Shown: piece after piece, positions 1 to 10,968 of the stretch
How positions within the stretch are numbered: position 1 is the stretch's first letter
How the letters are laid out: each line of letters opens with the position of its first letter
Assembly: GCA_023014485.1 (NCBI GenBank)
Contig: JAJOZX010000486.1
Coordinates: 1 to 64,000, forward strand
DNA from: Bathynomus jamesi
Lineage: Eukaryota; Arthropoda; Malacostraca; Isopoda; Cirolanidae
Length of the DNA: 64,000 bases
Direction: 5' to 3'
Program-made: the position numbers and the translations under genes
The notes under the pieces: generated by a model
Database searches by the model: none
What the model saw: only the letters and a program-made list of their open reading frames with translations
Told to the model about the DNA's origin: nothing

Positions 1-33
1 AGAGAGAGAGAGTGTGAGAGAGAGAGAGAGAGT
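1..33. repeat. (GA)n tract
   Basis: GA dinucleotide run at the window edge with one GTG interruption; it abuts the 3' tail of the first family A copy. Confidence 0.95.
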
Positions 34-1310
34 TACAAGGAGTTACAAGGAAAAGAAGCTACCTCAAATGCCTTGCGGCCCATACCGAAGAAGGTACCAA
101 TGGCAAACGGTGCACACGGAAAATTTTCTACACACTCAAATAGTGTGCAAAATTTCGTCTAACCTTTTCTTGAACTGATCCACAGAGGAACTGTTCACAA
201 CTTCCGAAGGTAACCTGTTCCATGTGTCACAGATCTTATACGTAAAGTAATTCCCACACACACTAGTACTAAACCGTTTCAAATCCAACTTCCATCCATT
301 GTTGCGAGTTGGGTTATCATTTAAACTAAACATACTTCTAATATCGACATCGTTGAACCCTCGTAAGAGCTTGAAAACCTCGATCAGTTGACCGCGCAGC
401 CTCCGAGTTTCAAGCGAAAACAAGTTCAGGGCGCGTAACCGTCGATTGTAGCCCATATGCCTAACGGAAGGGATCAACTTTGTGGCCCTCGCCTGCACTC
501 GCTCCAGCCTCTCAATTTCTTTCCTGAGGGTGGGCGACCAGAACTGCACAGCATACTCCAGGTACGGCCGAACAAGGGAATTGTACAGTGAGAGCACAAT
601 CACCTTGTTTCGAAACTGAAATTGCCTCCTGATATAACCCAATAGTTTCTGGGCTTTCTTTTCCACCTCTACACACTGTTTCGTAAACTTAAGGTCGCTG
701 CTAATTAGCACACCCAAGTCCTTTTCTATATCAGTCACCTCGATATTACTGCCCAACATCGAGTAGTCCGACTTGGGATTGGCGTAGCCAATGTGCATCA
801 CTTTGCATTTACCCAAGTTAAACGGCATTTGCCATTTTTCGGACCACTCTCCTATCCTACCTAGGTCCGCACGCAGTTCCTCGATCGCTTCTGGCGTCCC
901 AACATTGTCCCCAAGCTTGGTGTCATCAGCGAATTTGGCGATCCGACTGACGATGCCACCGTCGATATCATTTATGTAAATGGTAAACAACAGTGGCCCC
1001 AAAACGGAACCCTGACGAACCCCACTAGTGACCGAGGCCCAAACCGAACTAGCCCCTTTAATTACAACCCTCTGCCGCCTATTCCTCAGCCAGTATTCAA
1101 TCTACCTACCTATTTCCCCACCGATACCCAGCGCGCGCACTTTCGCCATTAGCCGGCGGTGAGGTACCTTATCAAAGGCTTTCTGAAAGTCGAGATAAAA
1201 TATATCAATCGCCCTACTCTTATCGTACTCACTCAACATGACGTGGAAAAACTCGAGCAAGTTGGTGAGACACGACCTATGCCGTCTAAACCCATGTTTA
1301 CACGGCATGG
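34..1310 (-). mobile_element. CR1-A unit 1, S-type 3' end
   Basis: 5'-truncated copy. The tail (34-130) follows the ORF2 stop within a few bases, which defines the short (S) 3' end. The tail carries private changes, such as an extra base in the ACCTC segment. The 5' break at about 1310 falls in the RT domain next to (GA)n. Confidence 0.9.
136..1308 (-). pseudogene. CR1-A ORF2 fragment (RT C-terminal half)
   Basis: This is the last ~390 codons of the CR1 ORF2 polyprotein (endonuclease plus reverse transcriptase, acting with the element RNA in target-primed reverse transcription). It begins inside RT at the H-G-F-R-R-H-R-S motif, continues through the LDFQKAFD block and the FADD catalytic motif, and ends at the family terminus DEILHTI. 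A TGG-to-TAG change near 1099 replaces the Trp of the G-R-W-I-E motif with a stop, so the frame reads as two pieces (1102-1308 and 136-1098). The 5' end is a truncation against (GA)n, not a start codon. Non-functional. Confidence 0.9.
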
Positions 1311-1342
<32 letters not shown>

Positions 1343-1347
1343 GAGAG

Positions 1348-1386
<39 letters not shown>
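1311..1386. repeat. (GA)n tract
   Basis: GA run with GAG interruptions between units 1 and 2. Confidence 0.95.
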
Positions 1387-1387
<1 letters not shown>

Positions 1388-1727
1388 TTACAAGGAGTTA
1401 CAAGGAAAAGAAGTACCTCAAAAGGCCTTGCGGCCCATACCGAGGAGGTACCAATGGCAACGGGTGCCAGGGGTAAAATTTTTCTTTCAAACTATGCTAG
1501 CAGTAGTAGAAAACTGGATAGTAAAGTAGAAGGCTCTCTCCCCACCCTCCGCTCCCTCCCTGCCAGAGGCAGGTACGGAAAAAGGTTGAAGAAAATACCT
1601 TGACCATGGAAAAGTAGCCAAGGAAATTTTACAGGAAAGTGGAGAATATATAAATAGCTCTATATTTAGCTTGCTCACAGAGACACCGAGCAAGCGAACT
1701 CCTGCAGAGTTTTCTGAGGTTTTAATC

Positions 1728-1880
1728 TTAAACTATGAGTGTGTTCTGTACTTTGTCTAGCCTATTTTTAAACAGATTTACACTTTGACTGGAAACACCT
1801 CTGAGGGAAGTTGGTTCCAGATATAACTATTTTACAGGAAAAGAAATTTCCGCAGACTGAGGTCCTAAATGTCTTTACAC
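1728..1880 (-). pseudogene. A' module: second CR1 C-terminus in the 3' UTR
   Basis: Representative of the A' coding remnant found in every L-type unit. Right after the family A stop, the minus strand encodes a second CR1 ORF2 C-terminus (K-T-F-R-T-S-V-C-G-N-F-F, Y-K-I-V-N-I-W-N-Q-L-P, F-K-N-R-L-D-K, ending in L-I-V and a stop). It aligns residue for residue with the A terminus (Y-K-I-C-D-T-W-N-R-L-P, F-K-K-R-L-D-E) but is clearly a different sequence. It is followed by its own 3' UTR with a hairpin (GCTTGCTC pairing with GAGCAAGC). Other copies are in units 3, 4, 6, 8, 10, 11, 13, 15-17 and 19-21. Confidence 0.85.
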
Positions 1881-1882
1881 AC

Positions 1883-3774
1883 TCAAATAGTGTGCAAGAT
1901 TTCGTCTAACCTTTTCTTGAACTGATCCACAGAGGAACTGTTCACAACTTCCGAAGGTAACCTGTTCCATGTGTCACAGATCTTATACGTAACGTAATTC
2001 CCACACACACTAGTCCTAAACCGTTTCAAATCCAACTTCCAACCATTGTTGCGAGTTGGGTTATCATTTAAACTAAACATACTTCTAAAATCGACATCGT
2101 TGAACCCTCGTAAGAGCTTGAAAACCTCGATCAGTTGACCGCGCAGCCTCCGAGTTTCAAGCGAAAACAAGTTCAGGGCGCGTAACCGTCGATTGTAGCC
2201 CATATGCCTAACGGAAGGGATCAACTTTGTGGCCCTCGCCTGCACTCGCTCCAGCCTCTCAATATCTTTCCTGAGGGTGGGCGACCAGAACTGCACAGCA
2301 TACTCCAGGTACGGCCGAACAAGGGAATTGTACAGTGAGAGCACAATCTCCTTGTTCCGAAACTGAAATTGCCTCCTGATATAACCCAATAGTTTCTGGG
2401 CTTTCTTTTCCATCTCTACACACTGTTTCGTAAACTTAAGGTCGCTGCTAATTAGCACACCCAAGTCCTTTTCTAAATCAGTCACCTCGATATTACTGCC
2501 CAACATCGAGTAGTCCGACTTGGGATTGGCGTAGCCAATGTGCATCACTTTGCATTTACCCAAGTTAAACGGCATTTGCCATTTTTCGGACCACTCTCCT
2601 ATCCTACCTAGGTCCGCACGCAGTTCCTCGATCGCTTCGGGCGTCCCAACATTGGCCCCAAGCTTGGTGTCATCAGCGAATTTGGCGATCCGACTGACGA
2701 TGCCACCGTCGATATCATTTATGTAAATGGTAAACAACAGTGGCCCCAAAACGGAACCCTGAGGAACCCCACTAGTGACCGAGGCCCAACCCGAACTAGC
2801 CCCTTTAATTACCACCCTCTGCCGCCTATTCCTTAGCCAGTTTTCAATCCACCTACCTATTTCCCCACCGATACCCAGCGCGCGCACTTTCGCCATTAGC
2901 CGGCGGTGAGGTACCTTATCAAAGGCTTTCTGAAAGTCGAGATAAAGTATATCAATCGCCCTACTCTTATCGTACTCACTCAACATGACGTGGAAAAACT
3001 CGAGCAAGTTGGTGAGACACGACCTATGCCGTCTAAACCCATGTTGGGAGTCCCCAAGCAGCTTGTAGGAATCCAAATGGTCAACGATTCTATCAGCTAT
3101 TATCCTTTCTAATAATTTACCTACAACTGAAGTGAGACTAATAGGACGATAGTTCCCTGGACTTTCGTGATCCCCTTTCTTAAAGATAGGGGTCACGTTG
3201 GCCTCCTCCAGTCACCAGGCACCTGGCCCATCTCCAACGATTTGTTGAAGACTGTAGCCAGGTGGGGAGCCACCTGGTCGCGCACTTCTCGCAAAACACT
3301 GGGGAGAAACTGGTCTGGCCCAGGAGCCTTAAACGCGCTCAGTTTGTCTATTCTATGAGCAACGACTGTCGCGGTACATCTAACACTATCCAGGTCAGCA
3401 CCTTCGTGCCTCACAGCTGGCTCGGGGATGACGCGGGTATCCTCCCTGGTGAACACTCCCGCAAAGTACTCATTAAGCACTTAGCGATGTCCGCGTCGGA
3501 GGTCCGCAGAACGCCGCTTCCGTCCTTTAAAGGACCTATCATGCTTCTAATAGGCTTTCTACTATTAACATAACTGAAGAACTCCTTAGGGTTCCTCTTG
3601 CAGAGGCTTGCCACCCGTAGTTCTTCGTTACGTTTCGCTAGCCTAACCTTCGCCTTCACTTCCCTACACAGGCGGACATACGCTTCAGTGTTCTCGTGGG
3701 AACGATTGGCCTTCGCCCTCCTATACGCTACTTTCCTATTTCGGATAGCCGAAGCGATGCCACGATTGAACCAC

Positions 3775-3777
<3 letters not shown>
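1883..3777 (-). pseudogene. CR1-A ORF2 fragment (linker + RT)
   Basis: ORF2 residues from about 297 of the intact copy to the C-terminus. The RT landmarks are present: APGPDQF, PIFKKGD, NYRPISLTS, LDFQKAFD, PQGSVLGP and FADD. Two single-base losses break it. One is near 3200, in the W-R-E-A-N-V segment (CCTCCTCC where other copies have CCTCTCTCC or CCTCCCTCC). The other is near 3480, in the L-N-E-Y-F segment (one C fewer). The longest uninterrupted piece is 1883-3196. Truncated at 5' against (GA)n. Confidence 0.9.
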
Positions 3778-4134
<357 letters not shown>

Positions 4135-4628
4135 ACAAGGAGTTACAAGGAAAAGAAGTACCTCAAAAGGCCTTGCGGCCCATACCGAGGAGGTACCAAT
4201 GGCAACGGGTGCCAGGGAAAATTTTGTCTTTCAAACTATGCTAGCAGTAGTAGAAAACTGGATAGAAAAGTAGAAGGCTCTCTCCCCACCCTCCGCTCCC
4301 TCCCTGCCAGAGGCAGGTACGGAAAAAGGTTGAAGAAAATACCTTGACCCTGGAAAAGTAGCCAAGGAAATTTTACAGGAAAGTGGAGAATATATAAATA
4401 GCTCTATATTTAGCTTGCTCACAGAGACACCGAGCAAGCGAACTCCTGCAGAGTTTTCTGAGGTTTTAATCTTAAACTATGAGTGTGTTCTGTACTTTGT
4501 CTAGCCTATTTTTAAACAGATTTACACTTTGACTGGAAACATCCTCTGAGGGAAGTTGGTTCCAGATATCAACTATTTTACAGGAAAAGAAATTTCCGCA
4601 GACTGAGGTCCTAAATGTCTTTACACAC

Positions 4629-7409
4629 TCAAATAGTGTGCAAGATTTCGTCTAACCTTTTCTTGAACTGATCCACAGAGGAACTGTTCACAACTTCCGA
4701 AGGTAACCTGTTCCATGTGTCACAGATCTTATACGTAACGTAATTCCCACACACACTAGTCCTAAACCGTTTCAAATCCAACTTCCAACCATTGTTGCGA
4801 GTTGGGTTATCATTTAAACTAAACATACTTCTAAAATCGACATCGTTGAACCCTCGTAAGAGCTTGAAAACCTCGATCAGTTGACCGCGCAGCCTCCGAG
4901 TTTCAAGCGAAAACAAGTTCAGGGCGCGTAACCGTCGATTGTAGCCCATATGCCTAACGGAAGGGATCAACTTTGTGGCCCTCGCCTGCACTCGCTCCAG
5001 CCTCTCAATATCTTTCCTGAGGGTGGGCGACCAGAACTGCACAGCATACTCCAGGTACGGCCGAACAAGGGAATTGTACAGTGAGAGCACAATCTCCTTG
5101 TTCCGAAACTGAAATTGCCTCCTGATATAACCCAATAGTTTCTGGGCTTTCTTTTCCATCTCTACACACTGTTTCGTAAACTTAAGGTCGCTGCTAATTA
5201 GCACACCCAAGTCCTTTTCTAAATCAGTCACCTCGATATTACTGCCCAACATCGAGTAGTCCGACTTGGGATTGGCGTAGCCAATGTGCATCACTTTGCA
5301 TTTACCCAAGTTAAACGGCATTTGCCATTTTTCGGACCACTCTCCTATCCTACCTAGGTCCGCACGCAGTTCCTCGATCGCTTCGGGCGTCCCAACATTG
5401 GCCCCAAGCTTGGTGTCATCAGCGAATTTGGCGATCCGACTGACGATGCCACCGTCGATATCATTTATGTAAATGGTAAACAACAGTGGCCCCAAAACGG
5501 AACCCTGAGGAACCCCACTAGTGACCGAGGCCCAACCCGAACTAGCCCCTTTAATTACCACCCTCTGCCGCCTATTCCTTAGCCAGTTTTCAATCCACCT
5601 ACCTATTTCCCCACCGATACCCAGCGCGCGCACTTTCGCCATTAGCCGGCGGTGAGGTACCTTATCAAAGGCTTTCTGAAAGTCGAGATAAAGTATATCA
5701 ATCGCCCTACTCTTATCGTACTCACTCAACATGACGTGGAAAAACTCGAGCAAGTTGGTGAGACACGACCTATGCCGTCTAAACCCATGTTGGGAGTCCC
5801 CAAGCAGCTTGTAGGAATCCAAATGGTCAACGATTCTATCAGCTATTATCCTTTCTAATAATTTACCTACAACTGAAGTGAGACTAATAGGACGATAGTT
5901 CCCTGGACTTTCGTGATCCCCTTTCTTAAAGATAGGGGTCACGTTGGCCTCTCTCCAGTCACCAGGCACCTGGCCCATCTCCAACGATTTGTTGAAGACT
6001 GTAGCCAGGTGGGGAGCCACCTGGTCGCGCACTTCTCGCAAAACACTGGGGAGAAACTGGTCTGGCCCAGGAGCCTTAAACGCGCTCAGTTTGTCTATTC
6101 TATGAGCAACGACTGTCGCGGTACATCTAACACTATCCAGGTCAGCACCTTCGTGCCTCACAGCTGGCTCGGGGATGACGCGGGTATCCTCCCTGGTGAA
6201 CACTCCCGCAAAGTACTCATTAAGCACCTTAGCGATGTCCGCGTCGGAGGTCCGCAGAACGCCGCTTCCGTCCTTTAAAGGACCTATCATGCTTCTAATA
6301 GGCTTTCTACTATTAACATAACTGAAGAACTCCTTAGGGTTCCTCTTGCAGAGGCTTGCCACCCGTAGTTCTTCGTTACGTTTCGCTAGCCTAACCTTCG
6401 CCTTCACTTCCCTACACAGGCGGACATACGCTTCAGTGTTCTCGTGGGAACGATTGGCCTTCGCCCTCCTATACACTACTTTCCTATTTCGGATAGCCGA
6501 AGCGATGCCACGATTGAACCACTTAGGCTGCGTTGAAGCAGGGGTGACCAGTTTTGAGGGTATGGCAGCAGACTGCAGCACCATAAACTCATCCCGGAAT
6601 GCACTCCACACTCCCTCAACATCGCCGCCAACCTCTAACCCCATCTCTGCTACGCTATCCCTGAGGCTAACAAAGTTCGCCCGCCGGAGATCGAGCTTAC
6701 TGCCTCTCGAGTTACTACGCTTCACCCGAGGGACGCACACACGGAACCTAATAATACCGTGATCACTCCCGCCCAACGATTCGTCAACGGTGAGGCCAGT
6801 GACGAGGTTGTCTTCGGTCGTGAATACTAAGTCTAGAACGCTTTCGCCTCGTGTAGGCTCGTTGACCCACTGAGTGAGGAAGTTCTCATCAGCAAAGTCA
6901 ACTAGCCTCCTCCCTTCAGCATCGGCAGTCCTGTTTTCCCACTTTATGCCGCGACAGTTGAAGTCTCCTAAAACTACACACACCCTATCCCCTAGCAGGC
7001 TACTGAGTTCGGTGTACAGGGCTGTATCCTCCTCGAGGAGGAGATGCGGAGGTCTGTACACCAAGATTAACCTATAGTTCGTCCCTCCCACGTTCAGATC
7101 GACGCCAAGCAGCTCCCGTTCCGACCGGAACTGGCAGTCAACCGGACTCAACGTGTCTCTGACGTATATTAGTACCCCACCCCCCTCCCCACGGGTGCGG
7201 TCTTTGCGAAACATTCTATACCCGGGAATTTCGAACTCCCCAACGTAGTCCCTACGATCAGTATGAATCCAGGACTCGGTGATAGCAACGATATCCTGGT
7301 ATTCTGATGCTAAGAGCGCCCGTAGCTCGCGAAACTTGTTCCTAATTGACCTAGCATTAAAAAGCATTGCACGGAGGGAGCCTTCCCTATTCTGACCGCC
7401 CCCTAGCAC
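4629..7409 (-). CDS. CR1-A ORF2 polyprotein: endonuclease + reverse transcriptase, intact
   Basis: Uninterrupted frame of 926 codons counted from a GTG at 7409; the first ATG in frame is codon 15 (7365-7367), so the true N-terminus is uncertain. An APE-type endonuclease occupies about residues 15-225, with N18, E45 (TESW), YRPP 118-121, GDFN 148-151 and SDH 215-217 in the expected order. The reverse transcriptase spans about 440-740, with APGPDQF, PIFKKGD, NYRPISLTS, LDFQKAFD (575-582), PQGSVLGP (634-641) and the catalytic FADD (662-665). The C-terminus is the usual CR1 tail. The enzyme nicks target DNA and primes cDNA synthesis on the element RNA. The frame overlaps the ORF1 end by seven bases, so translation by termination-reinitiation is plausible. 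Full length for the CR1 clade; no missing catalytic residue seen. Confidence 0.95.
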   Translation of the reverse strand: MLGGGQNREGSLRAMLFNARSIRNKFRELRALLASEYQDIVAITESWIHTDRRDYVGEFEIPGYRMFRKDRTRGEGGGVLIYVRDTLSPVDCQFRSERELLGVDLNVGGTNYRLILVYRPPHLLLEEDTALYTELSSLLGDRVCVVLGDFNCRGIKWENRTADAEGRRLVDFADENFLTQWVNEPTRGESVLDLVFTTEDNLVTGLTVDESLGGSDHGIIRFRVCVPRVKRSNSRGSKLDLRRANFVSLRDSVAEMGLEVGGDVEGVWSAFRDEFMVLQSAAIPSKLVTPASTQPKWFNRGIASAIRNRKVVYRRAKANRSHENTEAYVRLCREVKAKVRLAKRNEELRVASLCKRNPKEFFSYVNSRKPIRSMIGPLKDGSGVLRTSDADIAKVLNEYFAGVFTREDTRVIPEPAVRHEGADLDSVRCTATVVAHRIDKLSAFKAPGPDQFLPSVLREVRDQVAPHLATVFNKSLEMGQVPGDWREANVTPIFKKGDHESPGNYRPISLTSVVGKLLERIIADRIVDHLDSYKLLGDSQHGFRRHRSCLTNLLEFFHVMLSEYDKSRAIDILYLDFQKAFDKVPHRRLMAKVRALGIGGEIGRWIENWLRNRRQRVVIKGASSGWASVTSGVPQGSVLGPLLFTIYINDIDGGIVSRIAKFADDTKLGANVGTPEAIEELRADLGRIGEWSEKWQMPFNLGKCKVMHIGYANPKSDYSMLGSNIEVTDLEKDLGVLISSDLKFTKQCVEMEKKAQKLLGYIRRQFQFRNKEIVLSLYNSLVRPYLEYAVQFWSPTLRKDIERLERVQARATKLIPSVRHMGYNRRLRALNLFSLETRRLRGQLIEVFKLLRGFNDVDFRSMFSLNDNPTRNNGWKLDLKRFRTSVCGNYVTYKICDTWNRLPSEVVNSSSVDQFKKRLDEILHTI

Positions 7410-7737
7410 GACCCGTTTCCCGAACAGCCAAGGCTGTCGGGAGTTGAAGAGCCCCTCACTAACGAGGGGGCAACTTCCACAGGAGACTGAGCCCCCTCCA
7501 ACGTAGGAGGAGGGTCACCCATCTGTACTTCGCCGCACCCTTCAGTCGAAGGTACGTCCGCCACCGGCTCATCCTCATCTCTCCCCGGTGGGGGCCCATC
7601 ATCTCTCCCAGGACTCGACCTCACCATTCTGTATAGGTGCCGGTCGAGCAGCGCGCCTAGCACACCTTTACCCTTGTCATTGAGGTGGACACCATCCCTC
7701 TGGTAAAGGTCCCACCTACCCGAAAATGCATCGAAGG
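7403..7737 (-). pseudogene. CR1-A ORF1 C-terminal fragment
   Basis: The last ~110 codons of ORF1, matching the C-terminal part at 24,229-24,560 of the near full-length copy. It contains the end of the SGNH-hydrolase domain (the D-G-V-H-L-N catalytic Asp/His block lies at the truncated end) and a Pro/Gly/Asp-rich tail ending G-N-G-S-C, then TAG. It is cut by (GA)n at 7737, so no start and no catalytic Ser remain. Confidence 0.85.
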
Positions 7738-7747
7738 GGAGAGAGAG

Positions 7748-7804
<57 letters not shown>

Positions 7805-7807
7805 AGA
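7738..7807. repeat. (GA)n tract
   Basis: GA run between units 3 and 4. Confidence 0.95.
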
Positions 7808-8267
7808 GATTACAAGGAGTTACAAGGAAAAGAAGTACCTCAAAAGGCCTTGCGGCCCATACCGAGGAGGTACCAATGGCAACGGGTGCCAGGGAAAATT
7901 TTGTGAAATTTTCTTTCAACTATGCTAGCAGTAGTAGAAAACTGGATAGAAAAGTAGAAGGCTCTCTCCCCACCCTCCGCTCCCTCCCTGCCAGAGGCAG
8001 GTACGGAAAAAGGTTGAAGAAAATACCTTGACCCTGGAAAAGTAGCCAAGGAAATTTTACAGGAAAGTGGAGAATATATAAATAGCTCTATATTTAGCTT
8101 GCTCACAGAGACACCGAGCAAGCGAACTCCTGCAGAGTTTTCTGAGGTTTTAATCTTAAACTATGAGTGTGTTCTGTACTTTGTCTAGCCTATTTTTAAA
8201 CAGATTTACACTTTGACTGGAAACATCCTCTGAGGGAAGTTGGTTCCAGATATTAACTATTTTATAG
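7808..8267 (-). mobile_element. CR1-A unit 4: tail + partial A' module
   Basis: Common tail (here beginning ATTACAAGG) plus A' module, 5'-truncated inside A' at the sequence TTTTATAGGA. The same truncation base occurs in unit 8 (11,454-11,920), so the two are duplicates of one insertion rather than independent events. Confidence 0.88.
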
Positions 8268-8482
8268 GAGGAGAGAGAGAGGGGAGAGGAGAGAGGAGAG
8301 AGAGGAGAGAGAGACAGAGAGGAGAGAGAGAGAGAGGAGAGAGGGAGAGGAGAGAGGGAGAGAGAGGAGAGAGAGAGAGGAGAGAGAGAGAGAGGAGAGA
8401 GAGAGAGGAGAGAGAGAGGAGAGAGAGAGAGGAGAGAGAGAGGAGAGAGAGAGGAGAGAGGAGAGAGGAGAGAGGGGAGAGA
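8268..8482. repeat. (GA)n tract
   Basis: Irregular GA/GGA run. Its interruption pattern is repeated at 11,921-12,137, supporting a segmental duplication. Confidence 0.93.
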
Positions 8483-8541
8483 GTTACAAGGAGTTACAAG
8501 GAAAAGAAGTACCTCAAAAGGCCTTGCGGCCCATACCGAGG
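8483..8541 (-). mobile_element. CR1-A unit 5: 59-bp tail fragment
   Basis: Only the last ~59 bases of the element (two CCTTGTAACT copies through CGGTATGG), truncated at CCGAGGAG. The same fragment with the same truncation recurs at 11,249-11,307, 12,138-12,196 and 19,426-19,487. Confidence 0.85.
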
Positions 8542-8567
8542 AGAGGAGAGAGGAGAGGAGAGAGGGA
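8542..8567. repeat. Short (GA)n tract
   Basis: Short GA/GGA run between units 5 and 6. Confidence 0.9.
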
Positions 8568-10926
8568 GTTACAAGGAAAAGAAGTACCTCAAAAGGCCTT
8601 GCGGCCCATACCGAGGAGGTACCAATGGCAACGGGTGCCAGGGAAAATGTTGTGAAAAACTGGATAGAAAAGTAGAAGGCTCTCTCCCCACCCTCCGCTC
8701 CCTCCCTGCCAGAGGCAGGTACGGAAAAAGGTTGAAGAAAATACCTTGACCTTGGAAAAGTAGCCAAGGAAATTTTACAGGAAAGTGGAGAATATATAAA
8801 TAGCTCTACAGTATATTTAGCTTGCTCACAGAGACCGAGCAAGCGAACTCTTGCAGAGTTTTCTGAGGTTTAATCTTAAACTATGAGTGTGTTCTGTACT
8901 TTGTCTAGCCATTTTTTAAACAGATTTACACTTTGACTGGAAACAACCTCTGAGGGAAGTTGATTCCAGATATTAACTATTTTATAGGAAAAGAAATTTC
9001 CGCAGACTAAGGTCCTAAATGTCTTTAAACACTCAAATAGTGTGCAAGATTTCGTCTAACCTTTTTTGAACTGATCCACAGAGGAACTGTTCACAACTTC
9101 CGAAGGTAACCTGTTCCATGTGTCACAGATCTTATACGTAACGTAATTCCCACACACACTAGTCCTAAACCGTTTCAAATCCAACTTCCAACCATTGTTG
9201 CGAGTTGGGTTATCATTTAAAGTAAACATACTCTAAAATCGACATCGTTGAACCCTCGTAAGAGCTTGAAAACCTCGATCAGTTGACCGCGCAGCCTCCG
9301 AGTTTCAAGCGAAAACAAGTTCAGGGCGCGTAACGTCGATTGTAGCCCATATGCCTAACGGAAGGGATTAACTTTGTGGCCCTCGCCTGCACTCGCTCCA
9401 GCCTCTCAATATCTTTCCTGAGGGTGGGCGACCAGAACTGCACAGCATACTCCAGGTAGGGCCGAACAAGGGAATTGTACAGTGAGAGCACAATCTCCTT
9501 GTTCCGAAACTGAAATTGCCTCCTGATATAACCCAATAGTTTCTGGGCTTTCTTTTCCATCTCTACACACTGTTTCGTAAACTTAAGGTCGCTGCTAATT
9601 AGCACACCCAAGTCCTTTTCTAAATCAGTCACCTCGATATTACTGCCCAACATCGAGTAGTCCGACTTGGGATTGGCGTAGCCAATGTGCATCACTTTGC
9701 ATTTACCGAAGTTAAACGGCATTTGCCATTTTTCGGACCACTCTCCTATCCTACCTAGGTCCGCACGCAGTTCCTCGATCGCTTCGGGCGTCCCAACATT
9801 GGCCCCAAGCTTGGTGTCATCAGCGAATTTGGCGATCCGACTGACGATGCCACCGTCGATATCATTTATGTAAATGGTAAACAACAGTGGCCCCAAAACG
9901 GAACCCTGAGGAACCCCACTAGTGACCGAGGCCCAACCCGAACTAGCCCCTTTAATTACCACCCTCTGCCGCCTATTCCTCAGCCAGTTTTCAATCCACC
10001 TACCTATTTCCCCACCGATACCCAGCGCGCGCACTTTCGTAATTAGCCGGCGGTGAGGTACCTTATCAAAGGCTTTCTGAAAGTCGAGATAAAGTATATC
10101 AATCGCCCTACTCTTATCGTACTCACTCAACATGACGTGGAAAAACTCGAGCAAGTTGGTGAGACACGACCTATGCCGTCTAAACCCATGTTGGGAGTCC
10201 CCAAGCAGCTTGTAGGAATCCAAATGGTCAACGATTCTATCAGCTATTATCCTTTCTAATAATTTACCTACAACTGAAGTGAGACTAATAGGACGATAGT
10301 TCCCTGGACTTTCGTGATCCCCTTTCTTAAAGATAGGGGTCACGTTGGCCTCCCTCCAGTCACCAGGCACCTGGCCCATCACCAACGATTTGATGAAGAC
10401 TGTAGCCAGGTGGGGAGCCACCTGGTCGCGCACTTCTCGCAAAACACTGGGGAGAAACTGGTCTGGCCCAGGAGCCTTAAACGCGCTCAGTTTGTCTATT
10501 CTATGAGCAACGACTGTCGCGGTACATCTAACACTATCCAGGCCAGCACCTTCGTGCCTCACAGCTGCCTCGGGGATGACGCGGGTATCCTCCCTGGTGA
10601 ACACTCCCGCAAAGTACTCATTAAGCACATTAGCGATGTCCGCGTCGGAGGTCCGCAGAACGCCGCTTCCGTCCTTTAAAGGACCTATCATGCTTCTAAT
10701 GGGCTTTCTACTATTAACATAACTGAAGAACTCCTTAGGGTTCCCCTTGCAGAGGCTTGCCACCCGTAGTTCTTCGTTACGTTTCGCTAGCCTAACCTTC
10801 GCCTTCACTTCCCTACACAGGCGGACATACGCTTCAGTGTTCTCGTGGGAACGATTGGCCTTCGCCCTCCTATACGCTACTTTCCTATTTCGGATAGCCG
10901 AAGCGATGCCACGATTGAACCACTTA
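8568..10926 (-). mobile_element. CR1-A unit 6, L-type, mosaic
   Basis: Tail (only one CCTTGTAACT copy), A' module, then ORF2 up to a 5' break at CCACTTA. Its 3' half shares private variants with unit 10, its 5' half and truncation point with unit 12, so it is a recombinant or converted copy. Confidence 0.88.
9035..10926 (-). pseudogene. CR1-A ORF2 fragment (linker + RT)
   Basis: Covers about residues 296-926 of ORF2. The longest open piece is 9321-10808 (495 codons, with all RT motifs including FADD). Downstream frames are broken by single-base losses near 9063, 9232 and 9333, all in short homopolymers or next to them. Private residues include GKCKVMHIG preceded by N-F (shared with unit 10), and L-I-T-K-V, E-A-A-V-R and I-K-S-L-V-M-G (shared with unit 12). 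Confidence 0.88.
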
Positions 10927-10933
10927 GAGAGAG

Positions 10934-10968
<35 letters not shown>

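Larger units (their letters stand above)
1387..3777 (-). mobile_element. CR1-A unit 2, L-type 3' end
   Basis: Layout on minus, 5' to 3': ORF2 from about the W-F-N-R-G-I-A region (3777) to its stop (1883), then the A' module (about 1490-1880), then the common tail (1387-1480) and (TC)n. The 5' break is just inside the linker between the endonuclease and RT domains. Confidence 0.9.
4132..7737 (-). mobile_element. CR1-A unit 3, best-preserved ORF2
   Basis: On minus: the 3' third of ORF1 (7737-7403), the complete ORF2 (7409-4629), the A' module (about 4235-4625) and the common tail (4132-4225), then (TC)n. It is 5'-truncated inside ORF1 at the point where F-S-G-R would continue. Only this copy in the window has an undamaged ORF2, so it is the best candidate for a recent source or a recent insertion. 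Confidence 0.92.

Noticed and set aside
791..979. Repeated 62-codon plus-strand frame seen in every CR1-A copy
   Set aside because: It is antisense to the RT domain and recurs only because the element recurs; no independent evidence of coding.
7685..7906. Arg/Glu repeat proteins across (GA)n tracts
   Set aside because: Frames through GA microsatellites are open by composition alone and join unrelated flanks.
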